Positions 8,068 through 16,940 of a stretch of DNA of 22,533 nucleotides are shown here, one piece after another. Numbering within the stretch: the first letter of the stretch is position 1; every line of letters begins with the position of its first letter. The notes beneath the pieces were generated by a model. It had not been told where the DNA came from. It ran no database searches and saw only the letters and a program-made list of their open reading frames with translations. This DNA comes from Candidatus Dadabacteria bacterium RIFCSPHIGHO2_12_FULL_53_21. Its GTDB lineage: Bacteria; Desulfobacterota_D; UBA1144; Nemesobacterales; UBA2774. The DNA lies in contig MFCJ01000078.1 of assembly GCA_001775255.1 (NCBI GenBank), positions 1 through 22,533 of the forward strand. The letters are read 5' to 3'. The position numbers were made by a program, and so were the translations under genes.

Positions 8068-11000
8068 ATGAAAATCAAATCCCTGGAAATTACCGGCTTT
8101 AAATCATTTTACGAAAAGACACGCATTAGTTTTGACCTACGCTTGAGCGCGATAGTGGGCCCCAACGGCTGCGGGAAATCAAACGTGCTCGACGCCATCA
8201 GGTGGATACTGGGCGAGCAGAATCCGAGGCAGCTGCGGGCGAACGTCATGGAAGAGATTATTTCGAACGGGAGCGAATTTCTGAAACCCCTCGGAATGGC
8301 CGAAGTCTCTCTCGTTATGGAAAATGTCTCCGGCTACAATTTCGAGCAGGTCGAGATCAAACGACGGGTATTCCGCTCGGGCGAGACCGAGTACTACCTG
8401 AACGGAGTCCAGTGCAGGCTCAAGGACATCACGGATATATTCATCGACACCGGTTCCGGGGCCAGGGCATATTCGGTTATCGGCCAGGGCAGAGTCGATC
8501 AGATGATTACGGCGAAACCCGAGGACAAGAGGACCCTCATAGAAGAGGTCGCAGGCATCAGGAGATACAAGATAAGGCGGAGGGAGACCGAGACCCGGAT
8601 TAAAACGACCAGGGAGAACTTGAGCCGCGTAAAAGACATGGTAAACGAAGTAAAGAGGCAGATGGACACCCTGAGCCTTCAGGCAAAACACGCGGGGGAA
8701 TTCAGGGAGCTGTCCGAGGAATCGAGGAGGCTCGAAGCCAGAATCCTGAGGGCCAGGCTGGAGAGGCTCGAAAAGAAGAAGGATTCCGCGATCGGGGAAA
8801 AAACAGCGGTGGAACAATCGATAGCCAAATCAGAAGAGGAGATAATCCACGTTATTAACCTCCTCAAAAAATTAAACAATCAGTCCTTAACCACCGACGA
8901 TAAAATCAGAGAGAGTGAAAACGACATCTATAGGACGAAAACCGAGCTCCAGGCAAAGATATCCTCACAGGACCTGATCAAGACCGAGATCTCGAGCATT
9001 GAGAAGTTTATCGAGAAGATAGAGAGCGAATCGGCGCTGCTCGGCAGCGAGCGCCTGCAACTGGCGGCGCAGACCGGGATCAAAGAAAGCGCCCTTGAAG
9101 AGGTCGGACTCGAACTGCAAAAAGAGAATATCGAGATAGGAGGCAAGGAAGAAAAACTGGCGGCGATCAAGGCGGGCTTTTCCGCAATCCGCGCCGAGCA
9201 CCAGGAGATCAGGGCGTCTCTCTTCAAGACCCTCGACGAATACAGCTCGCTGAAAGGGGCGGCCCTGGGTTATGAAAAGGAATTAAGGGACCTCTATTCA
9301 AAGAGAGAGGTAATAGAGAAGGAGCTCTCCGAAATAGAGCTCGAGAGAAAGGCCGCTGCCGAAGAGATAATAAGCCTCGAACGTATCCTTCTCGAGAACG
9401 AAAGCAAAAAGCAGCGTGTTTCCGAATCCAGGGACAGTCTGCAGGCGGCTCTTTCGTCCGTCAGCGATACGCAGGCGAGAAAACGCGACGAATACGACGG
9501 GCTTCAGGAACGGCTCAACGAGAGCTCTTCGAGACTTACCGTGCTGAACCAGATACAGGCGAACTACGAATGGCTCCCGGAGGGGATAAGGAACTTCATA
9601 CTCGAGCATAAGGGCAACGGGGTGCTCGGCACCGTATCCGATTTTATTTCGGTCCCCGAGGGTTACGAAAGAGCCGTGGAAGCCGTGCTCGGGGATAAGA
9701 TCAAATGGATACTCGTCGAGGAGAACGCTCAGGCCCTGAGAGCGATAGATTCCCTGAGACAGCATTCCTTAGGAAGGGGCACGTTCGTACCGGCAATAGG
9801 GGCACATCACTTGGCGGTGTCGAACGGAAGGCTTCTCAATGCCAGGCCGCTTTCGGAAATAGTAAGTCTGGACGATAAACTGAGCATAATCGAAAATCTC
9901 CTTAAGAGCGTGTACATGGTCTCTACTCTCGGAGAGGGTTTGAGGATGCAGTCGGAAACGGAGGGCGGGGCGTCATTCGTCACCTCCGAAGGCGATTACC
10001 TGCACCCGGACGGGGCGATTTCCGGCGGAACGGCCCAGCCCGGCGTGCTCGAGAGAAAGAGGGAGATCGAAAATCTCAAAACCGTAATCAGCGAATTACA
10101 GAGCGGCATCGACAATCTGAGTCTCGAGATAGAATCGAACGAACTCGAAATAAAGAACTTGAACTCGGGTATAAAGGGATTTGAGAGCGAGCTCGTCGAG
10201 ACCGGCATTATCGACGCGGAAACGAGGAAAGACATATTCAATTTCAAAAATAACCTCGAGAAGCTCGAGAGACGGATCGAGGGAATAAATCAGAATCTCG
10301 AGAAAACCGGCGTAGAGACTGACGAAAAACTCCAGATCATGGAGGATACGAGGGTGAAAATAACCAGCCTCGATGGGGAGAAGTCGGTCCTGGAGCAGAG
10401 GTTCGGGGACGTCGAGGGTAAAATCCAGAAGGCGGAAGAAGAGGAACGCTCGGTCGAGAGGGAAATCGCTGAAAAGAAGGTCAAATGCGCTTCCCTTATA
10501 GAAAAGGAGAAGGGCCTCATAGAGGATTTAACAGAGCTTGAGAGAAGGATAAGGGACATCGATAACCGCATAGAGCACGAATCCCGGAATATCGAGGAGA
10601 AAAAACAGGAGAAGCTGAGTTTTATTGAAAAGGACAAGTACACGGTAGAGGAAATAGGCCTTATTAACAAAACCATTACTGAAAACGAAGAGAAGCTTCA
10701 GGTGATGAAGAACGAAAGAAATGCTATCGCCGAAGAGATAAGGACGGCTAACGAGACCAGGGAGACCCTGAACACCATATTATCAGACCTGAGGCTCAGG
10801 AATAATTCACTCGAGCTCGACCTAAACAGCATGCTGATCGAGGCGGAAAACATTAACGACATGATCGAGAGGAGCAACCTCTCGGACATTGTCTCGGACC
10901 TCGCCGGCAGAGAGGAAACCGCGGAAATAAATATTCAGGAAGAAGAACCCAGGTTGAGGAGACTGCAGGCACAGATCGAAAAATTCGGTCCGGTGAACCT

Positions 11001-11577
11001 GCTCGCTCCCGAAGAGTACAACAAGCTCGAGGAAAGGTATAAATTCCTCAACGACCAGATGGAAGACCTCAATCAGGCCATAAATTCGCTCGGAAAAGCT
11101 ATCAGCAAGATCGATAAAGAGTCCGAAAAAAGGTTCAGAGAAACTTTTGAGCTGATGGACCAAAAATTCCAGGAGATATTCAGCCGGCTCTTCAGGGGCG
11201 GGGAAGGTAAACTGGTGCTGACCGAGCCCGACAACATGCTGGAATCCGGAGTGGAGGTCATGGTCAGGCCGAGGGGTAAAAAATTCCAATCCATCACACT
11301 CCTTTCAGGGGGCGAGAAGGCACTCTCGGCAATCGCGCTCATAATTGCCGCCTGCCTGATAAAGCCCGCGCCCTTCCTTCTATTTGATGAAATTGACGCC
11401 CCGCTCGACGACAGGAACACGTCCTATTTCATCGAACTCGTTAAAGAAATAGACAAGAATTCGCAGGTAATACTCATAACTCACAACAAGAAGACCATGC
11501 AGCAAGTTAACTCCCTGATCGGCATAACTTCCAATAGGTCCGGCACTTCGACCGTCGTTTCGGTCGACCTGAACTAA
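8068..11577 (+). CDS. smc: SMC, chromosome segregation ATPase
   Basis: SMC forms a ring-shaped dimer that, with ScpA and ScpB, compacts and separates the chromosome. The 1169-residue protein has the complete layout: Walker A GPNGCGKS at 31-38, a first long coiled coil from about 165 to 495, a hinge from about 500 to 660, a second coiled coil from about 670 to 1000, the ABC signature LSGGEK at 1079-1084 and Walker B LLFDEIDAPLDD with catalytic Glu1108. The length is standard for bacterial SMC. No scpA or scpB is near, so the partners lie elsewhere. The gene is on the same strand as its neighbours but is bounded by 97-nt and 147-nt gaps, with promoter candidates in each. Confidence 0.98.
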   Translation: MKIKSLEITGFKSFYEKTRISFDLRLSAIVGPNGCGKSNVLDAIRWILGEQNPRQLRANVMEEIISNGSEFLKPLGMAEVSLVMENVSGYNFEQVEIKRRVFRSGETEYYLNGVQCRLKDITDIFIDTGSGARAYSVIGQGRVDQMITAKPEDKRTLIEEVAGIRRYKIRRRETETRIKTTRENLSRVKDMVNEVKRQMDTLSLQAKHAGEFRELSEESRRLEARILRARLERLEKKKDSAIGEKTAVEQSIAKSEEEIIHVINLLKKLNNQSLTTDDKIRESENDIYRTKTELQAKISSQDLIKTEISSIEKFIEKIESESALLGSERLQLAAQTGIKESALEEVGLELQKENIEIGGKEEKLAAIKAGFSAIRAEHQEIRASLFKTLDEYSSLKGAALGYEKELRDLYSKREVIEKELSEIELERKAAAEEIISLERILLENESKKQRVSESRDSLQAALSSVSDTQARKRDEYDGLQERLNESSSRLTVLNQIQANYEWLPEGIRNFILEHKGNGVLGTVSDFISVPEGYERAVEAVLGDKIKWILVEENAQALRAIDSLRQHSLGRGTFVPAIGAHHLAVSNGRLLNARPLSEIVSLDDKLSIIENLLKSVYMVSTLGEGLRMQSETEGGASFVTSEGDYLHPDGAISGGTAQPGVLERKREIENLKTVISELQSGIDNLSLEIESNELEIKNLNSGIKGFESELVETGIIDAETRKDIFNFKNNLEKLERRIEGINQNLEKTGVETDEKLQIMEDTRVKITSLDGEKSVLEQRFGDVEGKIQKAEEEERSVEREIAEKKVKCASLIEKEKGLIEDLTELERRIRDIDNRIEHESRNIEEKKQEKLSFIEKDKYTVEEIGLINKTITENEEKLQVMKNERNAIAEEIRTANETRETLNTILSDLRLRNNSLELDLNSMLIEAENINDMIERSNLSDIVSDLAGREETAEINIQEEEPRLRRLQAQIEKFGPVNLLAPEEYNKLEERYKFLNDQMEDLNQAINSLGKAISKIDKESEKRFRETFELMDQKFQEIFSRLFRGGEGKLVLTEPDNMLESGVEVMVRPRGKKFQSITLLSGGEKALSAIALIIAACLIKPAPFLLFDEIDAPLDDRNTSYFIELVKEIDKNSQVILITHNKKTMQQVNSLIGITSNRSGTSTVVSVDLN

Positions 11578-11660
11578 ACGCCGTGCGAAGGGCGAACCTA
11601 TAGAAATATAGAGAAAGTTGAAACCCGGAACGGTCCGGCCGCCGTATAAATAAGCGAAGT

Positions 11661-11688
11661 TTGTGATGCCGGGGTTTTACATTATACT
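11661..11688 (+). promoter_or_regulatory. secA promoter
   Basis: TTGTGA (11661-11666) and TATACT (11683-11688, five of six matches) are 16 bp apart. The predicted start near 11695 leaves a leader of about 30 nt that carries GGAGG, eleven bases before the secA ATG. Nothing resembling the SecM-type arrest peptide is present upstream; the 147-nt smc-secA gap holds no other feature I can support. Confidence 0.5.
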
Positions 11689-11724
11689 TTTATCGGTTCC
11701 AATGTTTCGGAGGATTATTAGAAA

Positions 11725-14583
11725 ATGATTTCTTATATAATGAAGAAAATTATCGGCTCCCAGAACGACAGGGAAATCAAAAGACTGGCCGCCCTTGTCG
11801 ACAGGGTTAACGAATACGAGAGTGAATTCCAATCGATTCCCGATAGCGAATTTGCGGTAAAAACCGGGGATTACAGGGAAAGGATAAAAAACGGCCTCAA
11901 CGGGAACGGCGATCCGGTGGACGATGAGCACTACGGGAAACTCGATGATGCGCTCCTGGAAATACTCCCCGAAGCCTTCGCCCTCGTCAGGGAGGCGTCC
12001 CGCAGGACCCTGGGAATGCGCCCCTTCGACGTCCAGCTCATCGGGGGCCTCGTGCTCCACCAGGGCAGGATTGCGGAAATGAAAACCGGAGAAGGAAAAA
12101 CACTCGTCGCCGCCCTTCCCCTCTATCTGAACGGAATTACCGGTCTCGGTGCGCATCTTGTGACCGTCAACGACTACCTGGCGCGGCGCGACGCGGCGTG
12201 GATGGGACCCATATACAAGCTTCTGGGCCTGAATATCGGCGTTATAAACCATGAAATTTCATATCTGATCGAATGGGAAGACCCCGCGCGGGCGCAGCAC
12301 GCAATAGACAACAACCAGAGCGTGTGGCCCGCCGAATATTCTGATATGGAGATACCGCCCGAGAAGAACCTCGACGTACTTGCCGCGTTTAAGACAAAGC
12401 TCGTCGAGTGCCCTCGAAAGGAGGCCTACAGGGCGCACGCGACCTACGGAACGAACAACGAGTTCGGTTTCGATTACCTGAGAGACAACATGAAGTTCTC
12501 GCTTAACGACTATGTCCAGAGGGAACACAGCTATGCCATAGTCGACGAAGTGGACAGCATTCTGATCGACGAAGCCAGGACGCCGCTTATCATATCGGGC
12601 CCGTCTGAAGAGTCGACTCAGCTTTACTACGATATAAACAATGTGGTCGTGAAGCTTAAAAAAGAGGTCGATTTCACGCTCGACGAAAAGACACGGCAGG
12701 TTACCCCTACGGAGGAAGGGTCCAACAAGGTAGAAAAGGCCCTCGGGATAAGCAACGTCTATGACCCGGCGAACCTCGAGATCCTCCACCATGTCATACA
12801 GGGACTCCGCGCGCATCACCTCTTCCACAGGGACGTCGACTACATGGTCAAGGACGGCAAGGTCATTATCGTCGACGAATTCACAGGCAGGCTCATGCCC
12901 GGAAGAAGGTGGAGCGACGGGCTCCATCAGGCGATCGAGGCCAAAGAGGACGTCGAAATAGAGAACGAGAATCAGACGCTTGCCACGATTACGATTCAGA
13001 ACTATTTCAGGATGTACAGGAAGCTCGCCGGGATGACGGGCACCGCGGATACGGAAGCCTTCGAGTTCAAGAATATTTATGATCTGGACGTAAATGTCGT
13101 ACCGACGAATAAACCGATGGTAAGGGCCGACAGGAACGACTCCGTATACAAGTCGGAAAGAGAGAAATTCAACGCCGTCGCGGAGGAAATAAAGGAGCTC
13201 TACGGAAAGGGCCGGCCTATACTGGTGGGCACGACTTCCATAGAAAAATCGGAGAGGCTCTCCGGGATGCTGCAAAAGCTCCGCATTCCCCATCAGGTGC
13301 TCAACGCAAAGCAGCACGAGAACGAAGCGGAGATAGTGGCCCAGGCGGGGAGGATCGGCGGCGTGACGATAGCGACGAACATGGCGGGCAGGGGAACGGA
13401 CATTATCCTCGGCGGCAATCACGAGTACCTTGCAAGGGATATACTCAGAAAAAAATTCAGGGTCGACCCCTCGGAAGCGCTACCGGAGCAGTTCGAGGAA
13501 GCCATGCTCGAGGCAAAACCCGTATGCGAGGACGAGAAAAAGAGGGTGCTAGAATTAGGAGGCCTACACATAATAGGCACCGAAAGACACGAGTCCAGAA
13601 GGATTGACAACCAGCTTAGGGGAAGGTCCGGCAGGCAGGGCGATCCCGGCTCCTCCAGGTTCTTCGTGTCACTCGAAGACGACCTCATGAGGATATTCGC
13701 ATCGGAGACCATAACCAAGATAATGGACAAGCTCGGATGGGAGGAAGGGGAGCCGATAGAGCACAAGATGATATCGCGCTCTATAGAGAACGCCCAGAAG
13801 AAGGTCGAGGGAAGGAACTTCGACATAAGGAAGCACCTCCTCGATTACGACGATGTCCTTAACAAGCAGAGGGAAGTCATATATAAAAAGAGGAGGGAGT
13901 TCCTCGCCGGGGGAGAGAACCTCAAAGACAACCTCTACGAAATGGCCGATGAAGTCATCACCGACCTCGTTGTGGAGACGGTCCCGGAAAAGGGGAATGT
14001 GGAAGAGACCGACTTAAACGATTTGAAAGAAGCGGTCCACGCATCGTTCAACATACATATCGACCTCGTCGAGCTGACCGGAGGCGGGACGAAAAGGGAC
14101 GACGTAACCGAATATATACGGAATAAAGTGCACGAGTTCTACGACGGGAAAGAAAGCGAGATTACGCCCGAAACCATGAGGCAGATCGAAAGATACATAA
14201 TGCTTCAGACCCTCGATTTCCTTTGGAAAGACCACCTTCTGAACATGGACCACCTGCGGGAAGGGATAGGGCTGAGAGGATACGCTCAGCGGGACCCGCT
14301 GCATGAGTACAAGCGCGAAGGGTTCGATATGTTCTCCTCTCTTATTAACCGCCTCTCCTACGACGTTTGCGAAAAACTCTTCAGGGTGCAGCCGGTAAGC
14401 GAAACCGACATGGAGAGACTCGAGAAGAGAAGGAGGGCCGAGCAGCAGCGCATGACCTTGAGCAGGGGCGAGGAAGAAGACAGCAAAAGGCCCGTTAAGA
14501 GACACGATAAAAAGGTGGGGAGAAACGACCCCTGCCCTTGCGGCAGCGGTAAAAAATATAAGAGATGCTGCGGCGCCTCTTAG
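11725..14583 (+). CDS. secA: SecA, preprotein translocase ATPase
   Basis: SecA drives unfolded proteins through the SecYEG channel. The 952-residue sequence has Walker A MKTGEGKT at 119-126, the YAIVDEVDSILIDEARTPLIISG helicase motif II region, the preprotein cross-linking domain, the GTDIILGG/GLHIIGTERHESRR/QLRGRSGRQGDPGSSRF motifs of NBD2, and a C-terminal zinc site with Cys937, Cys939, Cys948 and Cys949 that in known SecAs binds zinc and contacts SecB or ribosomes. Between GVINHE and AYRAHATYGTNNEFGF an extra block of about 55 residues (roughly 178-231) lies where E. coli SecA has only a dozen; such insertions in NBD1 are known in some lineages. The start aligns with other SecAs (MKKIIGSQNDRE follows five residues later). 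Confidence 0.98.
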   Translation: MISYIMKKIIGSQNDREIKRLAALVDRVNEYESEFQSIPDSEFAVKTGDYRERIKNGLNGNGDPVDDEHYGKLDDALLEILPEAFALVREASRRTLGMRPFDVQLIGGLVLHQGRIAEMKTGEGKTLVAALPLYLNGITGLGAHLVTVNDYLARRDAAWMGPIYKLLGLNIGVINHEISYLIEWEDPARAQHAIDNNQSVWPAEYSDMEIPPEKNLDVLAAFKTKLVECPRKEAYRAHATYGTNNEFGFDYLRDNMKFSLNDYVQREHSYAIVDEVDSILIDEARTPLIISGPSEESTQLYYDINNVVVKLKKEVDFTLDEKTRQVTPTEEGSNKVEKALGISNVYDPANLEILHHVIQGLRAHHLFHRDVDYMVKDGKVIIVDEFTGRLMPGRRWSDGLHQAIEAKEDVEIENENQTLATITIQNYFRMYRKLAGMTGTADTEAFEFKNIYDLDVNVVPTNKPMVRADRNDSVYKSEREKFNAVAEEIKELYGKGRPILVGTTSIEKSERLSGMLQKLRIPHQVLNAKQHENEAEIVAQAGRIGGVTIATNMAGRGTDIILGGNHEYLARDILRKKFRVDPSEALPEQFEEAMLEAKPVCEDEKKRVLELGGLHIIGTERHESRRIDNQLRGRSGRQGDPGSSRFFVSLEDDLMRIFASETITKIMDKLGWEEGEPIEHKMISRSIENAQKKVEGRNFDIRKHLLDYDDVLNKQREVIYKKRREFLAGGENLKDNLYEMADEVITDLVVETVPEKGNVEETDLNDLKEAVHASFNIHIDLVELTGGGTKRDDVTEYIRNKVHEFYDGKESEITPETMRQIERYIMLQTLDFLWKDHLLNMDHLREGIGLRGYAQRDPLHEYKREGFDMFSSLINRLSYDVCEKLFRVQPVSETDMERLEKRRRAEQQRMTLSRGEEEDSKRPVKRHDKKVGRNDPCPCGSGKKYKRCCGAS

Positions 14584-14595
14584 GGGAATCCCGGT

Positions 14596-15537
14596 TTGGA
14601 ACCTTCCGAGCTCACAGGCAAGATACGAAGCCTCGAAGTAAATATAAGCGGTGTTATAAAGGGGAAACCCGAGACAGTCAAAACGGCGATAGCGGCCCTC
14701 CTCTCGAGGTCGCATATGCTGATAGAGGACGTCCCGGGGGTCGGGAAAACCACACTGGCCCATGCTTTAGCCAGGTCGACGGCCCTCAGTTTCAAGAGGA
14801 TCCAGTTCACGAGCGACCTGCTTCCATCCGATATTCTGGGGGTTTCCGTGCTCGATCAGTCGACAGGGGATTTTATATTCAAACCTGGCCCCATATTCGC
14901 AAACGTGGTTCTCGCCGACGAGATAAACAGGGCCACGCCAAAAACCCAGAGCGCGCTGCTCGAGGCGATGAACGAGGCAAAGGCGACCATAGACGGGACC
15001 GCCTACGATATTCCGAAACCCTTTATGGTAATAGCTACTCAGAACCCGTTCGAATACAAGGGCACCTTCCCGCTCCCTGAAAACCAGCTCGACCGCTTCG
15101 CAATAAGGATCAGCATTGGCTATCCCGACAGGGAGAGCGAAAGGGAGATACTCTCAACATCGAGCCCCGTAAGCTCGTGGGACGGCATTAACCCGGTAAT
15201 ATCAAAGGAAGAAGTCGTAATGCTCCAGAAATTTTCCGAGAGGGTCAGGATCGACGATTCCATATTGGACTATATTCTCGCGATAATAACGGAAACCAGG
15301 AACCCCAGGATGTTCGAGCTCGGAGTGAGCCCGAGGGGGGCGATTGCCCTCAAGAGCGCAGCGCAGGCCCTCGCTCTAATCGATGGGAGGACATACTGCA
15401 TCCCCGAGGACGTCAAGAAGATGGCGGTCCCCGTCCTCGCGCACAGGGTCATCGTCAGAAGCGAACGCCACCTGGGCCGGGGAGGCGAGGAAGAGGCGAT
15501 TAGGGAGGTGCTGGAAAGTGTTAAGGTGCCGATTTAA
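14596..15537 (+). CDS. MoxR-family AAA+ ATPase
   Basis: A 313-residue MoxR-type AAA+ protein, a family that usually works with von Willebrand-type or DUF58 proteins to insert cofactors or mature membrane complexes. Walker A is VPGVGKTT (Lys51), Walker B is NVVLADEINRATPKTQ (Asp108, Glu109), sensor 1 is in ATQNPFEYKGTFPLPENQLDRF, and an arginine-rich lid domain follows. Translation begins at TTG; an AGGGGA site overlapping the secA stop codon sits about eight bases upstream. The gap to secA is only 12 nt, so they are probably co-transcribed. No DUF58 or VWA gene follows, which is unusual for this family; only a small membrane protein is downstream. The specific client cannot be inferred. Confidence 0.9.
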   Translation: MEPSELTGKIRSLEVNISGVIKGKPETVKTAIAALLSRSHMLIEDVPGVGKTTLAHALARSTALSFKRIQFTSDLLPSDILGVSVLDQSTGDFIFKPGPIFANVVLADEINRATPKTQSALLEAMNEAKATIDGTAYDIPKPFMVIATQNPFEYKGTFPLPENQLDRFAIRISIGYPDRESEREILSTSSPVSSWDGINPVISKEEVVMLQKFSERVRIDDSILDYILAIITETRNPRMFELGVSPRGAIALKSAAQALALIDGRTYCIPEDVKKMAVPVLAHRVIVRSERHLGRGGEEEAIREVLESVKVPI

Positions 15538-15614
15538 CAGGTATCGATACACAATAAGCATGGTAGACTATACAGAAGTTCTTATTCGATTGAGCGTTGA
15601 AAGCGGAGGTCAAA

Positions 15615-15887
15615 ATGAACCCCAGACCAAAAATCTACTTTTATCAGGGTAAGCCGCCTGCATATCTCATACCACTCGTCCTTTTATTGGGGATCGTGGT
15701 ACTCGCAATACTCGTGCTATTCGGATTCTTTCTTGGAATCGCCGTAGGAGTCGCGCTTATTATATTCGGCGTAATGAGACTTTTCTCCCCCAAGAGCAAG
15801 AAGAAATTCAGAACTATCGATGAAGACGGCAGAACGACAATAGTTCTCGACAGGGAAGACTACGAGGTCATAGACAAGGGTAAGTAA
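15615..15887 (+). CDS. Small membrane protein of unknown function
   Basis: A 90-residue protein. I prefer the ATG at 15615 over an in-frame TTG at 15597 because GGAGG lies five bases before the ATG. It has a short polar start, a long hydrophobic stretch at about residues 16-53 that could form one or two membrane helices, then a basic cluster SPKSKKKF (positive-inside, so the tail should be cytoplasmic) and a polar tail ending in DREDYEVIDKGK. I do not recognise a family. It follows the MoxR gene by 77 nt, in which I see only a 10-bp palindrome (GTATCGATAC, 15541-15550) and a weak TATACA. Confidence 0.7.
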   Translation: MNPRPKIYFYQGKPPAYLIPLVLLLGIVVLAILVLFGFFLGIAVGVALIIFGVMRLFSPKSKKKFRTIDEDGRTTIVLDREDYEVIDKGK

Positions 15888-15898
15888 TATTAATTTTA

Positions 15899-16174
15899 CT
15901 AAAGGGCGTCGATTTCCCCGGCGAGCTTAAAATCCTTCCCGGTCAACCCGCCCTGGCTGTGTGTCGATAGGGTCAAAGTCACGTTTTTGTACTGGATCAG
16001 GACGTCGGGATGGTGGTCGGCCTTCTCGGCGAGTATGGCTACCTTATTCACGAAACCGATCGATTCGACGAAGTTCTTGTTCTTGTATACCTTGAAGATC
16101 TCATTCCCCTTTCTCTCCCAGCCCTTGAGACCATTGAGACCTTCTTCTATTTCGGCTTCGGATAATAGCGCCAT
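15899..16174 (-). CDS. Pterin-4a-carbinolamine dehydratase (PCD/DCoH family)
   Basis: A 91-residue PCD-family protein. These enzymes dehydrate 4a-hydroxytetrahydropterin, formed by aromatic amino acid hydroxylases; many bacteria keep a copy with no hydroxylase, where roles in folate or molybdopterin metabolism have been proposed. The motif EKADHHPDV carries the paired histidines of the active site, and VTLTLSTHSQGGLTGKDF is the conserved C-terminal part. A GAGAGG ribosome site stands before the ATG. Its 3' end converges on the small membrane protein gene with 11 nt between stops, and its start is divergent from folK. No phenylalanine hydroxylase is in view. Confidence 0.93.
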   Translation of the reverse strand: MALLSEAEIEEGLNGLKGWERKGNEIFKVYKNKNFVESIGFVNKVAILAEKADHHPDVLIQYKNVTLTLSTHSQGGLTGKDFKLAGEIDAL

Positions 16175-16197
16175 TTCGTTTCACCTCTCTTTTTATA

Positions 16198-16225
16198 AGT
16201 TTATGGAGGGCGGATGGATAGTCAA
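16198..16225 (-). promoter_or_regulatory. Promoter of the carbinolamine dehydratase gene
   Basis: On the minus strand TTGACT (16220-16225) and TAAACT (16198-16203) are 16 bp apart. The predicted start near 16191 gives a leader of about 17 nt including GAGAGG. In the same 75-nt divergent gap, folK has no clear ribosome site; a weak TATTTA ends 10 nt before its ATG. Confidence 0.4.
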
Positions 16226-16249
16226 AAAATTGTTATTTAAACTTAACTC

Positions 16250-16753
16250 ATGCCAAGAGCCGTTATCAGTATAGGATCAAACCTGGGAGACAGAACAGAC
16301 AACTGCAGGAAAGCCCTCGAAGAAATCTCAGGCTTCGCCGAAATTTTGAAAGTGTCCTCAGTATACGAAACAGAGCCCGTAGGGAACGCAGACCAGCCCG
16401 ATTTCATAAACTGCGCGGCGGAGATAGAAACCGCGCTCACTCCGCCTGCGCTAATGAGACTCATGCGGGAAGTGGAAGACAGACTAGGCAGGGTCAGGGA
16501 CGGAAGATGGGGGCCGAGGACGATAGACATCGATTTAATTTTCTACGACGGGCTCACGCTCGATACCCCGGATTTGAAATTGCCGCACCCGCAGGCCCAC
16601 TTGAGAAGGTTTGTCCTCGAGCCTGTCTCCGAAATAATGCCCGGGAAAATACACCCGGTATTCGGGGTCACGGTCCGGGAGCTGTGCGAGAAACTCGGGG
16701 ACGGACAACCGGTTAAAAAAGTGGGCGGCCCTTCCACATTATTTCCACAGTGA
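16250..16753 (+). CDS. folK: FolK, 6-hydroxymethyl-7,8-dihydropterin pyrophosphokinase
   Basis: FolK moves pyrophosphate from ATP to 6-hydroxymethyl-dihydropterin, the step before dihydropteroate synthase in folate synthesis. The 167-residue protein opens with ISIGSNLGDR and has the signature RWGPRTIDIDLIFYD, with the magnesium-binding aspartates at 93 and 95, then LPHPQAHLRRFVLEPVSEI. The length is standard. The ATG at 16250 fits family starts, though no Shine-Dalgarno sequence precedes it. It is divergent from a carbinolamine dehydratase, another pterin enzyme, and convergent with folD, another folate enzyme, so the region is a loose pterin/one-carbon cluster. Confidence 0.97.
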   Translation: MPRAVISIGSNLGDRTDNCRKALEEISGFAEILKVSSVYETEPVGNADQPDFINCAAEIETALTPPALMRLMREVEDRLGRVRDGRWGPRTIDIDLIFYDGLTLDTPDLKLPHPQAHLRRFVLEPVSEIMPGKIHPVFGVTVRELCEKLGDGQPVKKVGGPSTLFPQ

Positions 16754-16926
16754 TAAACAGTCTGTCAACACCCCCGGAACAGCATATCAAGAAATTTCTC
16801 AACAGGGATTAACATCCGGCCGTGAGAAAATAATATAGTGGTCTTAATAGATTAAGCCGACTTCTCACTCATAAACGGAGTTTCTTGTGGATAAACGGTG
16901 TTGTGTATATCGGCAGGTTGTCCACA
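16738..16926. other. DnaA-box-like cluster with AT-rich inverted repeats in the convergent folK-folD gap
   Basis: The 187-nt gap between two converging genes holds no gene. It has a perfect DnaA box TTATCCACA on the minus strand (16886-16894), TTGTCCACA with one mismatch on the plus strand (16918-16926), and weaker two-mismatch sites at 16741-16749 (overlapping the folK end) and 16796-16804. Upstream of the perfect box lies an AT-rich stretch (16824-16856, eight G or C in 33 bases) inside an inverted repeat GTGAGAA (16822-16828)/TTCTCAC (16862-16868), which also encloses CTTAAT-AG-ATTAAG (16843-16856). ATAAACGG occurs twice, 20 bp apart (16871-16878, 16891-16898). It could be an origin, a DnaA-titrating locus, or a chance cluster; the hairpins could also serve as a two-way terminator, although no good T-run follows. 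Confidence 0.4.
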
Positions 16927-16940
16927 GGCCCGGGCGCCTT

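Noticed and set aside
8179..8817. 212-codon open frame antisense to the smc ATPase head
   Set aside because: It lies opposite the conserved Walker A region and has no recognisable domain.
12259..13422. 387-codon open frame antisense to secA
   Set aside because: It is a shadow of the secA frame; secA is fully conserved across this stretch and the antisense protein is rich in repeats of R, V, L typical of shadow translations, with no ribosome site.
15597..15614. TTG start at 15597 for the small membrane protein
   Set aside because: The ATG 18 nt later has GGAGG at an ideal distance; the TTG would place the ribosome site inside the gene.
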